From Leptasterias polaris (taxonomy: Eukaryota > Echinodermata > Asteroidea > Forcipulatida > Asteriidae), in contig JAZGTN010000006.1 in NCBI GenBank assembly GCA_037783415.1, positions 3,906,001 to 3,970,000 on the forward strand: 64,000 bases of DNA, given 5' to 3'. The translations under genes were made by a program, and so were the position numbers. Shown here in pieces: positions 46,734-57,320 of the stretch (positions are counted from its first letter, which is position 1; each line of letters opens with the position of its first letter). The notes beneath the pieces were generated by a model that saw only the letters and a program-made list of their open reading frames with translations, searched no databases and was not told the origin of the DNA.

Positions 46734-48050
46734 TGGGTGGAAACGGTGACCACATGCCAGGGGGTAAGACACGCCCACTAGAGCTGACGGCTCTTTGAAA
46801 ACAACTCATTATTTTTTTTCGAACAGAAAACGAGGCTGTGATATAAATGTACCGTATTAAAATAAACCCGGTGTGATTTATTTTTACAATAAATGCAACA
46901 CTAAGGTGTTCACGTTTTCGTCATCGGCTGCTGGAAAATTGCATGCGTCAAAACAAATCGAGGTAATGTTTACATTGAATAATATAAGGACGCCGAGAAC
47001 CACCAATGCAATTATTATTTCACTTTATTTTTCCAGCAAATGCAGTTACGGGAACCGAAAATGTTTGAAACCTAATACTTGCTCTTGTCCAGAATGCCTC
47101 CTCTCTTTGTAACTTCAAAAACAAGAATATAAATTAAGGTGTATTAGATTGTTTTGACTAATCTTTCGATTGGATGACTAACCCAAGATTAGATAAATAA
47201 GACCAGGTGAAAGACTATTCTGTCAGTTGCCAAAGTTATGTTTTTAGTGAAGGTGTGTACGATTTAAGTAGTTTGTTTTTCTATCACCCTTCCCAATCTC
47301 TCTTATTATAGTCTCGTGGTTTTTGTTTATTTACAGTATTACTGCATGTGATGTATTTTCCCTCGTAAAACTTGTGAGTGCTTTCCAATTTTAACTTACT
47401 TGATTGTTGATTGTTTGATAGTTTAACAATATCTATTTTCAGCCTCTGAGCTGATATAGGCCTATTATTCAAATAAGTTTTCATAAATAAATTAACAACT
47501 TTGAGGGACGTCTTGAATCTAAGATGTAAACACCTCTGTCTTGGTAGCAAAGATGCGGTGCTTGGTTTACGTTGGTATACAGCACGTTGGATTCCGTACT
47601 GGTATTATCATGAACTGGGCAATAATCGTAAAACCTTCGATTAACAATTAATTAAACAACTTACAAGTTCCATTAGACTTACAGGCGGCGGACTGAACAG
47701 CAATCACTTTCATCACGTGTCGTTTTGAGTGGGAACTGTCTTTGTTTGATCTTCATTATTTATTTCAATCTTGTGGGAGGGGGGGTCGTTGTTGGGATGG
47801 TAAGGGGGGGGGTCTCTCAGTGGATTAAAATCACGTTTATCATCACTTCTCTTCACCGGTATAAATCTAAACAACCCCAAGCCTTGAAAAAATAAATATA
47901 AAAAAATAAGAAACACATTATTGGCGTAAATCATACTGCTGAAGTAAGCTTTCATCAAACGCAGGTTGACCCCTAAGTTAATAATAGAATGTAAATAGAA
48001 AAAAAGAAATTGCCTATTTAATTTTGGTTCCTTAGAACCAATAGATACTC
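46734..48050. other. Non-coding sequence
   Basis: One TAGGCCTA at 47457-47464 and a 9-nt G run at 47804-47812. No gene. Confidence 0.5.
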
Positions 48051-48880
48051 AGTTGGTCAGAGTAGACGCGAGAAGAGGGTTACCAATGTCACTCGTCGGC
48101 AGCGCGTCGGCTAAGTCCGTAGCAATAACCGTACAGCAGCGACCGTTTCCCATTCCAACCCGAAGGAGCCCAAAGGCCCTGCGTTTTAGCTTTATTTATG
48201 TTGACAGGCAATATCCTCTAATTTGTCTATCCGTCTCAACTCATTTAATTGATATTTCAGATTCAGAGTGGTCCCTAATACGTAGCATGTGCGAACATGC
48301 TGCAATTTTGTTTCCATCGAGCAGTATTAAAACCACATGAACTCATCTAAAACGGGTAAAAAAAAACACAACATGGAGGTTGTTTCATAGGCACTTGGCC
48401 TCAACTCATTTCTTCTTCTTTTTTCTTCTTTTCACAGATCGATTAACATCGAGTGAAAATATCATCTGCTATGTTTCAAAGCTGACTTGGAGATAGCGTA
48501 TTGGTGTCTACTTTTATTTCAGTCATTTTTTACGAATCATGGTGCGAGCATACTTTAATACCACGGAGTATATCTTATAGTCGACAGATACGTCTTGCTT
48601 CAAATATTATTTCGAACACTTTGGCAGAAAGCCAGTGACATGTCGGTAAAATCCTTGAATACTTGTCGCTTATTTTTTTACCAGAGATATTGCAATAGAA
48701 ATCTTGACAAATCATGATATAAGCAGACATTATTATTTTAACTATCCACTAATCAGGGATCCGAAACTGTAATGTTATTGGTTGTCTGAGCTGTTTTACA
48801 GCAACAACTCCTCTCCATATATCTCCAAGCTACTGAATATGATAATGGTGACACAACAAGCCAAGGGTCCGTCTCGCATT
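48051..48880. other. GC-moderate patch and an isolated splice-acceptor-like site
   Basis: 48051-48200 is moderately GC-rich with a 95-codon open frame and no domain. At 48437 a long pyrimidine tract ends TCTTCTTTTCACAG, a strong acceptor on the plus strand. Downstream, one frame stays open for only 18 codons. No matching donor was convincing. Confidence 0.3.
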
Positions 48881-49290
48881 AAACTCATTCCATACAACCC
48901 CTATAGACGAAGACACCCCGCAACCAGACTAAATACAGGTGGACCCAATAACGTCCCACGGAAATATCATATTTCAGCACAGGACGCATTGTATACGCGG
49001 TGCAACAAAATCAGGAGGTAGTGTACATCAACTTCCCCGGGTGCGGGAAATGAATTCGTTAGGGGCTGGTGACTTACACGTCACTTCACTGTATATACGT
49101 CGGTTTTTTACTGTATTATTATCGGAAAGATAGTTGCGGCGTTGAACTTGAGGCTCCGGCCGTTGACTCGAGCATGCAAGCTGGGCTGAATGAGTGACTA
49201 TACGCTCGATGATTTTGCTCCTGTGCTGCATGTGTGAGTGTGTGCTCGCGTGAGCTAGAATTGGGTCAAACACGGAACTCTCGCATAGTC
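48881..49290. other. GC-moderate island
   Basis: Single-copy with GACGAAGACACCCCGC-type sequence near 48907 and CGTTGACTCGAGCATGCAAG near 49160. Frames on both strands overlap. Candidate regulatory element. Confidence 0.25.
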
Positions 49291-50050
49291 ACTCGATGAA
49301 ATAAAAAAAAGGTGAAAAAACTTGTTGAAATCAATGGAAACTAGTAGTTTGACAGGGGTATCTTCGCAGAGATTGTTTAAAATGTTGCAACTCACATTTT
49401 AAAAATTAAAAATAGGAATTTAGTTGTTGTTGTATTTTAGCTGTTACTCCACTTTACCTTGAATATTAAAATAGTTGTTTATATATTTATTTATTTATTG
49501 ATTGATTGATTTATTTATTTATAATTTTATTGTATTTTTATTAGTGTTTTATATTATTTTAAAAAATGCATTCATTTACTCATTGTTTGAGAGGAGAGGG
49601 ATGTTTCACTTTTTGTTGTATAGTTTGAAAATGTGTTAATATATTCAATATGGCATCAACGTTTGTAGTGTAATAACCTTTTCAATTAATTTTGTCAGCT
49701 GTTTTAAGTTGTAAATGAAACCACCCTTTCTGACTGGTAATTGTCTGTACCTTTGTTAGTTTGTCTCCTATTGGACATTGCTGCTCAACATTCATACAGA
49801 GCATTTTCTACATCTTCTAAGAATGTGTTTTCTAAAATGCAAATGTCTTTTCAGCTGATTGTTTCATAACATCAATTCTTATAATGCTTTCTTTGATTGA
49901 CATGATCTCTTGGTCGATTGTCAGTGTTTTATACATATCAAAAACCGGTACCTCTACTAAATAAAATGTTATATAATGACTCATAGTAAAATGAATTTAC
50001 TGGCATGGTTAAATGAGTGTATTTTGCCAAGTCCAAAATAACTGCCTCAC
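49291..50050. other. AT-rich sequence with (TTTA)n
   Basis: A TTTATTTATTGATTGATTGA-type simple repeat spans about 49480-49525. Nothing else to name. Confidence 0.5.
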
Positions 50051-50370
50051 CTATGCACTTCCGAACTGCCATCAATATGTCGAGGCCCCCAGCGTTGTAT
50101 TTTGTCACCTGGTTGGCTTTAGCCGTATTTCTGTCACTACCGCTTTTTCTTGGCGCGCGAAATGTCAAAACAAACTGTCCCGGGCTGTGAAGGATCCCGT
50201 CTGCCGACACGCTGGGATGCATTGTTTGGTTCCCGCCACCCAATTTCCTCAGGATGTTGCTGTGAATGTTCAGCCCCTGGTAACGCCCAGACTGGTCGGT
50301 ATCTCTCGGTCTGCATAGATGACTTCACTCTACCCGGCCTCCCGTGTAGCCTTAACACCGCCAATAGATG
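50051..50370. other. GC-rich island
   Basis: About 320 bp, CpG-containing, single-copy. Four frames (two per strand, 73-101 codons) are open together, so composition is the simplest explanation. Candidate regulatory element. Confidence 0.3.
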
Positions 50371-51019
50371 AATCATAACCTCGGTTAGATTCTGGGTTTT
50401 ACAAACCATGACCGTCAGAAGGTGACAGATTTTGGGGGTTAATAGTCAGTTCATGTATTTGTGTATATATAGACACATTTTTCACATGATGCATTTTAGG
50501 AATGGGTACAGAATTGGTTCTCGAAAAAGTACACCCCTCTCAAAAGGTCTATCGTAAATATAAACTACGGACATTTTTTATTAAAGTAGCGGATCATATT
50601 TTTAAGATCATTATAATGAGTCCATGTTTTTTCTCTACTTTTTTGACAACAAAACCTCTTGTCGAGAATGTGATAGAAATAATTCAAAATCGCGCATTTC
50701 AAATACAAAATTATTTTTCCAGATTTCAAACAAAATGTTCCAATAATGTTAGTGGAAATCTAAATCAACAATTTTGTTGTCGATAGCGCAAATGCCGTAC
50801 CAGTGTGTCTTTGATTCCATTTACAGAAACTGACCAAATCGTCAAATATAATGACATCGGACAAACAATAAGTGTGCCTGTTTATGTTCATAATGCAACG
50901 CCGTGACGCGTGCAGTATATTTGAGTATATGAAGGGCTTGCCGAAATGCAGTGACGTACCGACATCATGCTCGAGTTGGCGTTAACCCAATTTATCGGTG
51001 CTAGGGGCGTGTTTATTTC
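50371..51019. other. AT-rich non-coding sequence
   Basis: No recognisable content. Confidence 0.5.
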
Positions 51020-51083
51020 TGATGAGGCTCATCAACCACGCCCATCATGTCACCTAGAGACGCTAACCTGCGCCCTCAAGTGG
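51020..51083. promoter_or_regulatory. Palindrome and CTCF-like motif
   Basis: TGATGAG-G-CTCATCA (51020-51034) is a perfect inverted repeat lying inside a second pair, GGGCGTG and CACGCCC. Forty bp later the minus strand reads CCACTTGAGGGCGCAG (51083-51068), which resembles the CTCF core CCACNAGGGGGCGC with two mismatches. The whole may be a fragment of a mobile-element end rather than a regulatory site. Confidence 0.3.
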
Positions 51084-51480
51084 CTTGACCTCATTTTGTG
51101 GTAAACTTTTATTTACAATTTCCTCACAACTTTCAACAAAAGCCGGTGATTTTCTTCTGAAGAAAATTTACTCAGCTGTTTTAGTTGATGGGAAATTATA
51201 GATATTCTAATCTTCTTGTTAACCATTTGCTTCTCGATGTTATGGGGCTTCCCCCAACTTTTTGTTAAGTGGTTTATTATTTTCCTCTCCAAGCTTCGAG
51301 CAAATTATCAATCGAACGCAACAATAAAAAATAAAAATAAATTTTTGGATTCAGATCACTTTAATAAAAAATGCGCAAGAATTAATTTTGTGTTTTTTTC
51401 TCGCATAGACGAATCGCATCAAAGTGGTTGATCTTGGCTTTCCAAATCTCATTAGTGTTAGGAGACAGTAAGACCATAGA
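51084..51480. other. AT-rich non-coding sequence
   Basis: Nothing recognisable was seen. Confidence 0.5.
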
Positions 51481-52090
51481 GGACGGGAAGGAGGTGGGGG
51501 GGGGGGGGGTGGGTAGGGCGAAACGTCCCGTGCTACTGACCCCAAAGCAAAACCGAGTACCGTGGTCAATATTGTGATGTTGCTCTTTTCAGTTAATAGA
51601 CTCCAAAACAAACGGCCCCGAGTGGTTTCTACTCTTGATTGATTTGCGAGGGTCACTGGCATAAGAGACGGACCGAGGCTTTAATTAAACTGGACCGGTA
51701 TACACCGCACACGGTATCCACAGTACTACCAATCAGGCAGCGGCCCCTGCCTGCCCGCTAATCGGCTCTGAGCAGCCCGGCCGAACCGGTCCCTTCAATG
51801 TCCGAAGCAGCCGTCCCCGGTCGATGCCTCGATCCGCTATTTAACTAATGGCATATTTTCGGCCGGACAACGCATTTTCTCTCATAGGCCGACGAGATAA
51901 AAAAAGAAAAGGAAAACAAAACTTCCGACGGGATCGATCGGTCTGGTCACTGCCCCAAGTTGCCAAATTCAATTTACGCTGGGATCCCCCGGTGTCCAGA
52001 CTTTGGAAATTGAACTAATTTTTTCCCCCGCCGCCCTAATCCGCAGCCACCAAAATATATCGTCTGCAATGGTAATTAATCAACAGTTCA
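51481..52090. promoter_or_regulatory. GC-rich island with homeodomain-like cores
   Basis: Begins with a 14-nt G run (51496-51509). It then holds CpG-rich single-copy DNA (CAGCGGCCCCTGCCTGCCCG near 51736, GCCCGGCCGAACCGG near 51776) with TTTAATTAAAC near 51680 and GGTAATTAATCAAC near 52071 at its two ends. No frame crosses it. One of the better enhancer-like blocks; conservation is untested. Confidence 0.35.
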
Positions 52091-53639
52091 ACGGACGTGC
52101 ATGGACTACGGTAGTACGTAAGAGACATAATGAAAAATATGTATAAGCCGTATTCAAACATGTTGGGGTCCGCTCACCCCTCAAAAATACACACAAAAAC
52201 ACACCAAAACCTTAAACCATTAATAACATATTTTTTTTAAGCGTCAAATTATTGGTATAATATTTTTCTAAACGTCAGATTATGTTAACAAAAACACGCA
52301 GAGGCCTTTAAAAAAAAAAATCAAAATTTCTTTAATTTAATTATTTATCAATACCATTTATTGTATTTCAGAGCAGATACTATTTTTAAGCCTTTGAGGA
52401 AAAAGAATATAAAAAAAAACTAAAAAAAAAACTTGAACCGAATTAAGCAGGTGGTTGAGACTCCAAAAGATCCCACCATATCTAGACATTGAGTATTTAT
52501 GTCTGGTCTCTCTAGGCATCCGTAGTTTATTTTTCTTCTAACCAGGCGAATGACCGGCTAAGTCTAGTTGTGAAAGCTTTAGTGCATGCAGTGGCGAAGC
52601 AAGGCTACATCTGGCTAAAGAGTTATTGTCATCCTCTATCAGAAAGACACATATTTCACTACTGAGTCGGGCAAAGGGGGGTGGAGGGTGGGTTTTCATG
52701 GCTACTTCTGCTTGGGGTGAACGCTCTCTGGTAGGGTTAGTACAAACCAGAGTCCGAAGCCGGGGTGACTAAATGGTCACGGTGTTACAGAACTTTTGGG
52801 GTAAGTTGGGTGATTGTGACGGTCTACTGTGCACCTGTAAGGTTTGCTCAAAATAGCAACAACTTGGGAGGAAAGCTTTTCTTTCACTCTTCTTCCATTA
52901 TATAAAAACATTAATAGAACTTCAAACTCAACTTTTAAAAAAATACTGATAATAATTTAACCTAACTATGCTTTAATTTAAAGACTTTGGTATGACGGGA
53001 ACTACAATAAACTTATGATGTTTCTGAGGCATTGTCTGAAACCGAATGATATTGGGATCGTATAAAATGTATGAACTAAATAATACAGTGCGATTAATTT
53101 GTGCCGGGTTTGTTTTATCTTACGCATTCTAATGATGATAATGAGAACTCGTAGTACCTGACTTTGGTAATAAAAAAAATAAAAAACGATGAGATGCCTA
53201 AAAAGTAGCAATTAATGTTTTTTAATTGTTTGCACAGTCGTGATTTATACTAATTTGCAGTTGGTGTAAACTAAAATAATTCTTTAGGTGGTTCGTGTTT
53301 GGTATAAGCCATCATTATGAATTTCACTAAAAGTATGTGCTTTTTAGTATATGTAAATTTTCTTTTGTTTTCGATCTGGCAATCTGGGAAAAATAAATCT
53401 GATTTGAAACTAAATAAAATCAATAAAAATACTTTAAATAAATACATATTAAATCAAAGAAAGACAGAAATAAGGGGAGAAAAAATAACAAGTAAACATT
53501 TTTCAACAAATAAATTAACAATTAAAGAAAACAAATAGATAAACAAATAAATAAATGAAAAATAAAATGCTATAATATGTGCTCATATTTCAAAATGTAA
53601 AGTAAAGTGCCTCTTTAATCCTGCCGCAACCACTTAAAG
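52091..53639. other. AT-rich non-coding sequence
   Basis: A-rich and T-rich simple stretches. The 73-codon K/N-rich frame at 53317-53538 is low-complexity translation of A-rich DNA. No gene. Confidence 0.5.
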
Positions 53640-53960
53640 ACCTCGAGGCTTACATGTAACTACAGCCGATAAAGCTGTGAGGGTTCGACGAGGGCGTTGC
53701 GAGGTAATTAACAACACTGCACACCCGGTTTGTTGAGGATTCTCGTAAGAGATCAGGGCAATTAGCAAACTAACTAGCTTCACTGGTCAATAATATTAAT
53801 ATTATGAAATTAAAAGTTGTCACAAATCCACCGGTAATCAATTTGGCTGAGGCGGTAAACTGTCCTGGCCGGTGTGGGGGTCATGGACCGGCGGGTCGTC
53901 TGCGGTCAATAAAAGTGCGGCAACTATGTCATAACCTTTGGTGAGGAAGTCGGGGTGGTC
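53640..53960. other. GC-moderate island
   Basis: Contains GACGAGGGCGTTGCGAGG near 53687 and CCGGTGTGGGGGTCATGGAC near 53869. No frame of note. Candidate regulatory element. Confidence 0.25.
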
Positions 53961-54238
53961 ATTGCAGAAACTCATCTTTACACTGTGGATATGGGTTCAC
54001 CACTGCTATGACTGTGTTTCTGGAGTCTGTATTTGGGGGTAACTTGAACATGAGTCTCCATTTTTCTCTGTTGAAGAAGGAGAAGGAGAAATAAATAAAT
54101 AAATAAATAAATAGCAACCTTAAGTAATCACTTATTTTAAGTCAGTTTTTGTGTGTGTGATGATTCGTCATAAAAAAGAAAAGAATGAAGACAAAAGAAA
54201 AATAGAAACCCAACTCAGACAACAAATAAAAAAACACC

Positions 54239-55320
54239 GCAGCAACCCAACACCCCAACACCCAACAAACAAACAAACAAACAACCTAACAAACAACCCA
54301 ACAAACAAACAAACACCCCAACACCCAACAAACAAACAAACAAACAACCTAACAAACAACCCAACAAACAAACAAACACCCCAACACCCAACAAACAAAC
54401 AAACAAACAACCTAACAAACAACCCAACAAACAAACAAACAACCCAACAACCCAACAAACATACAAACAAACAAACACCCCAACACCCCAACACCCAACA
54501 AACAAACAAACAAACAACCTAACAAACAACCCAACAAACAAACAAACAACCCAACAACCCAACAAACATACAAACAAACAAACAAACAAACAAACACCCC
54601 AGCAACCCAACACCCCAACACCCAACAAACAAACAAACAAACAACCTAACAAACAACCCAACAAACAAACAAACAACCCAACAACCCAACAAACATACAA
54701 ACAAACAAACAAACAAACAAACACCCCAGCAACCCAACACCCCAACACCCAACAAACAAACAAACAAACAACCTAACAAACAACCCAACAAACAAACAAA
54801 CAACCCAACAACCCAACAAACATACAAACAAACAAACACCCCAACACCCCAACACCCAACAAACAAACAAACAAACAACCTAACAAACAACCCAACAAAC
54901 AAACAAACAACCCAACAACCCAACAAACATACAAACAAACAAACAAACAAACAAACACCCCAGCAACCCAACACCCCAACACCCAACAAACAAACAAACC
55001 TAACAAACAACCCAACAAACAAACAAACAAACAAACAAACAAACACCCCAACACCCCAACACCCAACAAACAAACAAACCTAACAAACAACCCAACAAAC
55101 AAACAAACAAACAAACAAACAAACACCCCAACACCCCAACACCCAACAAACAAACAAACCTAACAAACAACCCAACAAACAAACAAACAAACAAACAACC
55201 CAACAAACCACCCAACATACAAACAAACAAACAAACAAACAAACAAACAAACAAACACCCCAACAACCCAACAACCAAACAAACAAAAAAAGAAAGAAAG
55301 AAACAAACAAACCAAAAACA
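54239..55320. repeat. 1.1-kb C/A-only minisatellite with modular higher-order units
   Basis: Built from CAAA, CAACCC, CAACACCCC and rare CCTAAC or CATAC units. The plus strand has almost no G and very little T. The marker CCTAAC occurs at 54285, 54348, 54411, 54518, 54645, 54772, 54879, 54999, 55079 and 55159, so modules of 63, 63, 107, 127, 127, 107, 120, 80 and 80 bp follow one another. The minus strand carries G runs of 3-4 spaced by TGTT or TTGCT and is G4-prone. Open frames of 113-184 codons on the minus strand exist only because that strand lacks A and hence stop codons; they are not genes. Confidence 0.97.
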
Positions 55321-55797
55321 AAACAAACATACCAAAACAACACAAAACAAAACAGGGAGTTATAAACAATGAACAGTGCTCGGATGCACTAATTGAGTTG
55401 TAGACACAAGTGAGAGTGACAGGAAAGTGAGGAAAACATAGTCACCACGACTGACAGAAAACGTATGATAGTCCTATAATAAGTGACATTTATAAATAAA
55501 ATGAGTCTCAGTTCGTGATGTAACACACTTTTGGTCTTTTCGAAACAACGTTTTTTTGGCTTGGGCTCCGTGTGCTTTCGGTACGGTGGCTTCACAACAG
55601 GTGGAAGGAGTCTTAGCCGGAGCCCAAGCTAATGCAGTGGCTTGGAAAAGGGGCCAATCTATGGACATGGATTATTCACATTGGATTAATACTGGATGGT
55701 AGGTGTCGTTTTGGCGGGATGACCAATAATGAACAATGTAAATGTAAGAGGTAGGCTACATATAGTAAACTTCTGGGTGCAATCATGTGTTAATCTG
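55321..55797. other. Non-coding sequence between the minisatellite and a hairpin cluster
   Basis: Two minus frames (64 and 68 codons, 55389-55668) have no domain. I searched this interval on the plus strand for a histone C-terminus, because of the stem-loop downstream, and found none. Confidence 0.45.
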
Positions 55798-55876
55798 TTT
55801 GGGAGGAGCGTTGGTTGTGAGAAACAATAACAACCAATAACATTGGCTCTTTTCAGAGCCAACACTCCTCCCAAAA
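55798..55876 (+). promoter_or_regulatory. Histone-type 3' stem-loop within a larger inverted repeat
   Basis: GGCTCTTTTCAGAGCC (55845-55860) equals the metazoan replication-dependent histone mRNA stem-loop: 6-bp stem, TTTC loop, correct strand. The 5' flank is A/C-rich (ACAACCAATAACATT). The 3' flank reads AACACTCC and then CCAAAAGAAAATT, a purine-rich stretch at the distance of a U7-binding downstream element. No histone coding sequence lies upstream. An outer inverted repeat (TTTGGGAGGAGCGTTGGTT against AGCCAACACTCCTCCCAAA) encloses it and could mean the match is part of a mobile-element hairpin. Confidence 0.45.
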
Positions 55877-56133
55877 GAAAATTACTCACGGTTGTAACCG
55901 AAAGTTTTGCCAACTAGTAACAGTAATACTTCCTATTTCTACCGTGCAAAGCTTCAAACACCACTCGTGTATAAATCCCTAACTTGGTTCGTTGAAAATA
56001 AAATATATAAAAAATCACCACACAAAGCATGAGAAAAGGGGGAACAAACATGACAAAAATTAATAATAATGAAACATGTGTGGATGACTTATAAATACGT
56101 GTCTTTGATTCTTTCATTCGTTGTATTATTAAA
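55877..56133. other. AT-rich non-coding sequence
   Basis: Nothing to name. Confidence 0.5.
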
Positions 56134-56260
56134 AGGCACTAGACCATTTGGATTTATCAAGTGTAAAGTCATTGCCACATTTGTTAATGTTTTATTAAAA
56201 CGCAGATGAACCTGTGAAAAGGTTAGTAATTATTACCTGTTTGGGTGGGGAAAAAACCCC
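56134..56260 (+). mobile_element. Degenerate 5' part of the TTAAAGGCACTG MITE
   Basis: AAAAGGCACTAGACCATTTG followed by GATTTATCAAG, then ATGAACCTGTGAAAAGG, follows the order of the left half of the copy at 62779-63602. The 3' half is not recognisable. Confidence 0.5.
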
Positions 56261-57039
56261 TGAAAACACTTTAAGTCTTCACAAAGATCCTGTGTTCGTT
56301 TTAATTTGCTTATTTTGAACGTGGCAATTGAAATTAAAAGCTAAGGTGACTTGACTGTCATTCAAAATGCCATTTCCCCGACTATGACAGTATTTCAGAA
56401 ATCTCTGGTGGATTAGTGTTGGATATGAAGTTGGACAATCAATAAACTTTTAGATTCAGTTTATACAACCATTTTTGTAAAACAATATTTACCAAACTTG
56501 TACTCTGTCCGGCAACAATGGGTAAAATCTTAATAATTGAGAAACAAAAAGTCACTTGCTATTTTTGAAACTTCCCCCTCCCCCCTCCCCGTTTCCTTCT
56601 GCAAATCACCCACACATCACCGATGATGTCCAAATTAACAAAAATCCTCCGGTACAGAGAGTTCCTCGAGTCAATCAGAATTAATTGTTGATGACTTTAT
56701 CGAGTTGCTTTCGTTTTTGGGGGGTACTTCGTGGTCTTTTGGGGGAAGAATTCAGCAGGAAAATCTCATGTGGAAGTTGAGTTTTATTGCCTCAATACTG
56801 TGGTCACAAGGTTTTCGCCTTATCTTCGTCGGTTCAACCTGTTTGGTGGTGCGTATGTTTTTAACCAGGACTATTAAAGCCGTGTTGCGTTTATTGTGTC
56901 TTCGATTGTGTTCTAGACTGGCAAAATTCGTAGGAGTTTAAGTTTTCTTTTGAAATGGCAAGTGACTATACTTAACTTGTCAGAACCAAATCCCCCACTA
57001 TGTTTTTCAGTAATAACCATCGTCATGGCAAAAGGGGGG
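56261..57039. other. Non-coding sequence
   Basis: A CCCCCTCCCCCCTCCCC stretch near 56574-56590 and a T-rich 78-codon frame from 56705. No gene. Confidence 0.5.
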
Positions 57040-57320
57040 AAAATTACGTTAACCGGCGCATAGTGTACATTTTATGCACGGCACAAGTTTTCAACGAACA
57101 TGGCTTATCTTTCCATGGTGATGATAAATATTGCCCCGCCGTTTGAGAGTGCTATTGAGAATCCGGGCGCCATTGTAGAAAGGAGAAAACAAGAAAACCT
57201 TTCGAGACATTGTCTGGTTGCAGGCAGAAGACTTGTCACCAGACCTCCCCGTCCGCGCGTATTAATGACAGAGACGGATGAGGGATCGTTCTGATGGGTT
57301 GCCAATAAGGCGCCCTCTTT
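57040..57320. other. GC-moderate island
   Basis: A 64-codon plus frame and a 73-codon minus frame overlap exactly, again a compositional pattern. Contains CCTCCCCGTCCGCGCG near 57245. Candidate regulatory element. Confidence 0.25.

Noticed and set aside
54168..55369. Overlapping minus-strand open frames of 69-184 codons rich in V, L, F and C
   Set aside because: They translate the C/A-only minisatellite. Its complement lacks A, so stop codons cannot occur in any frame; several frames are open at once and the modules are not multiples of three.
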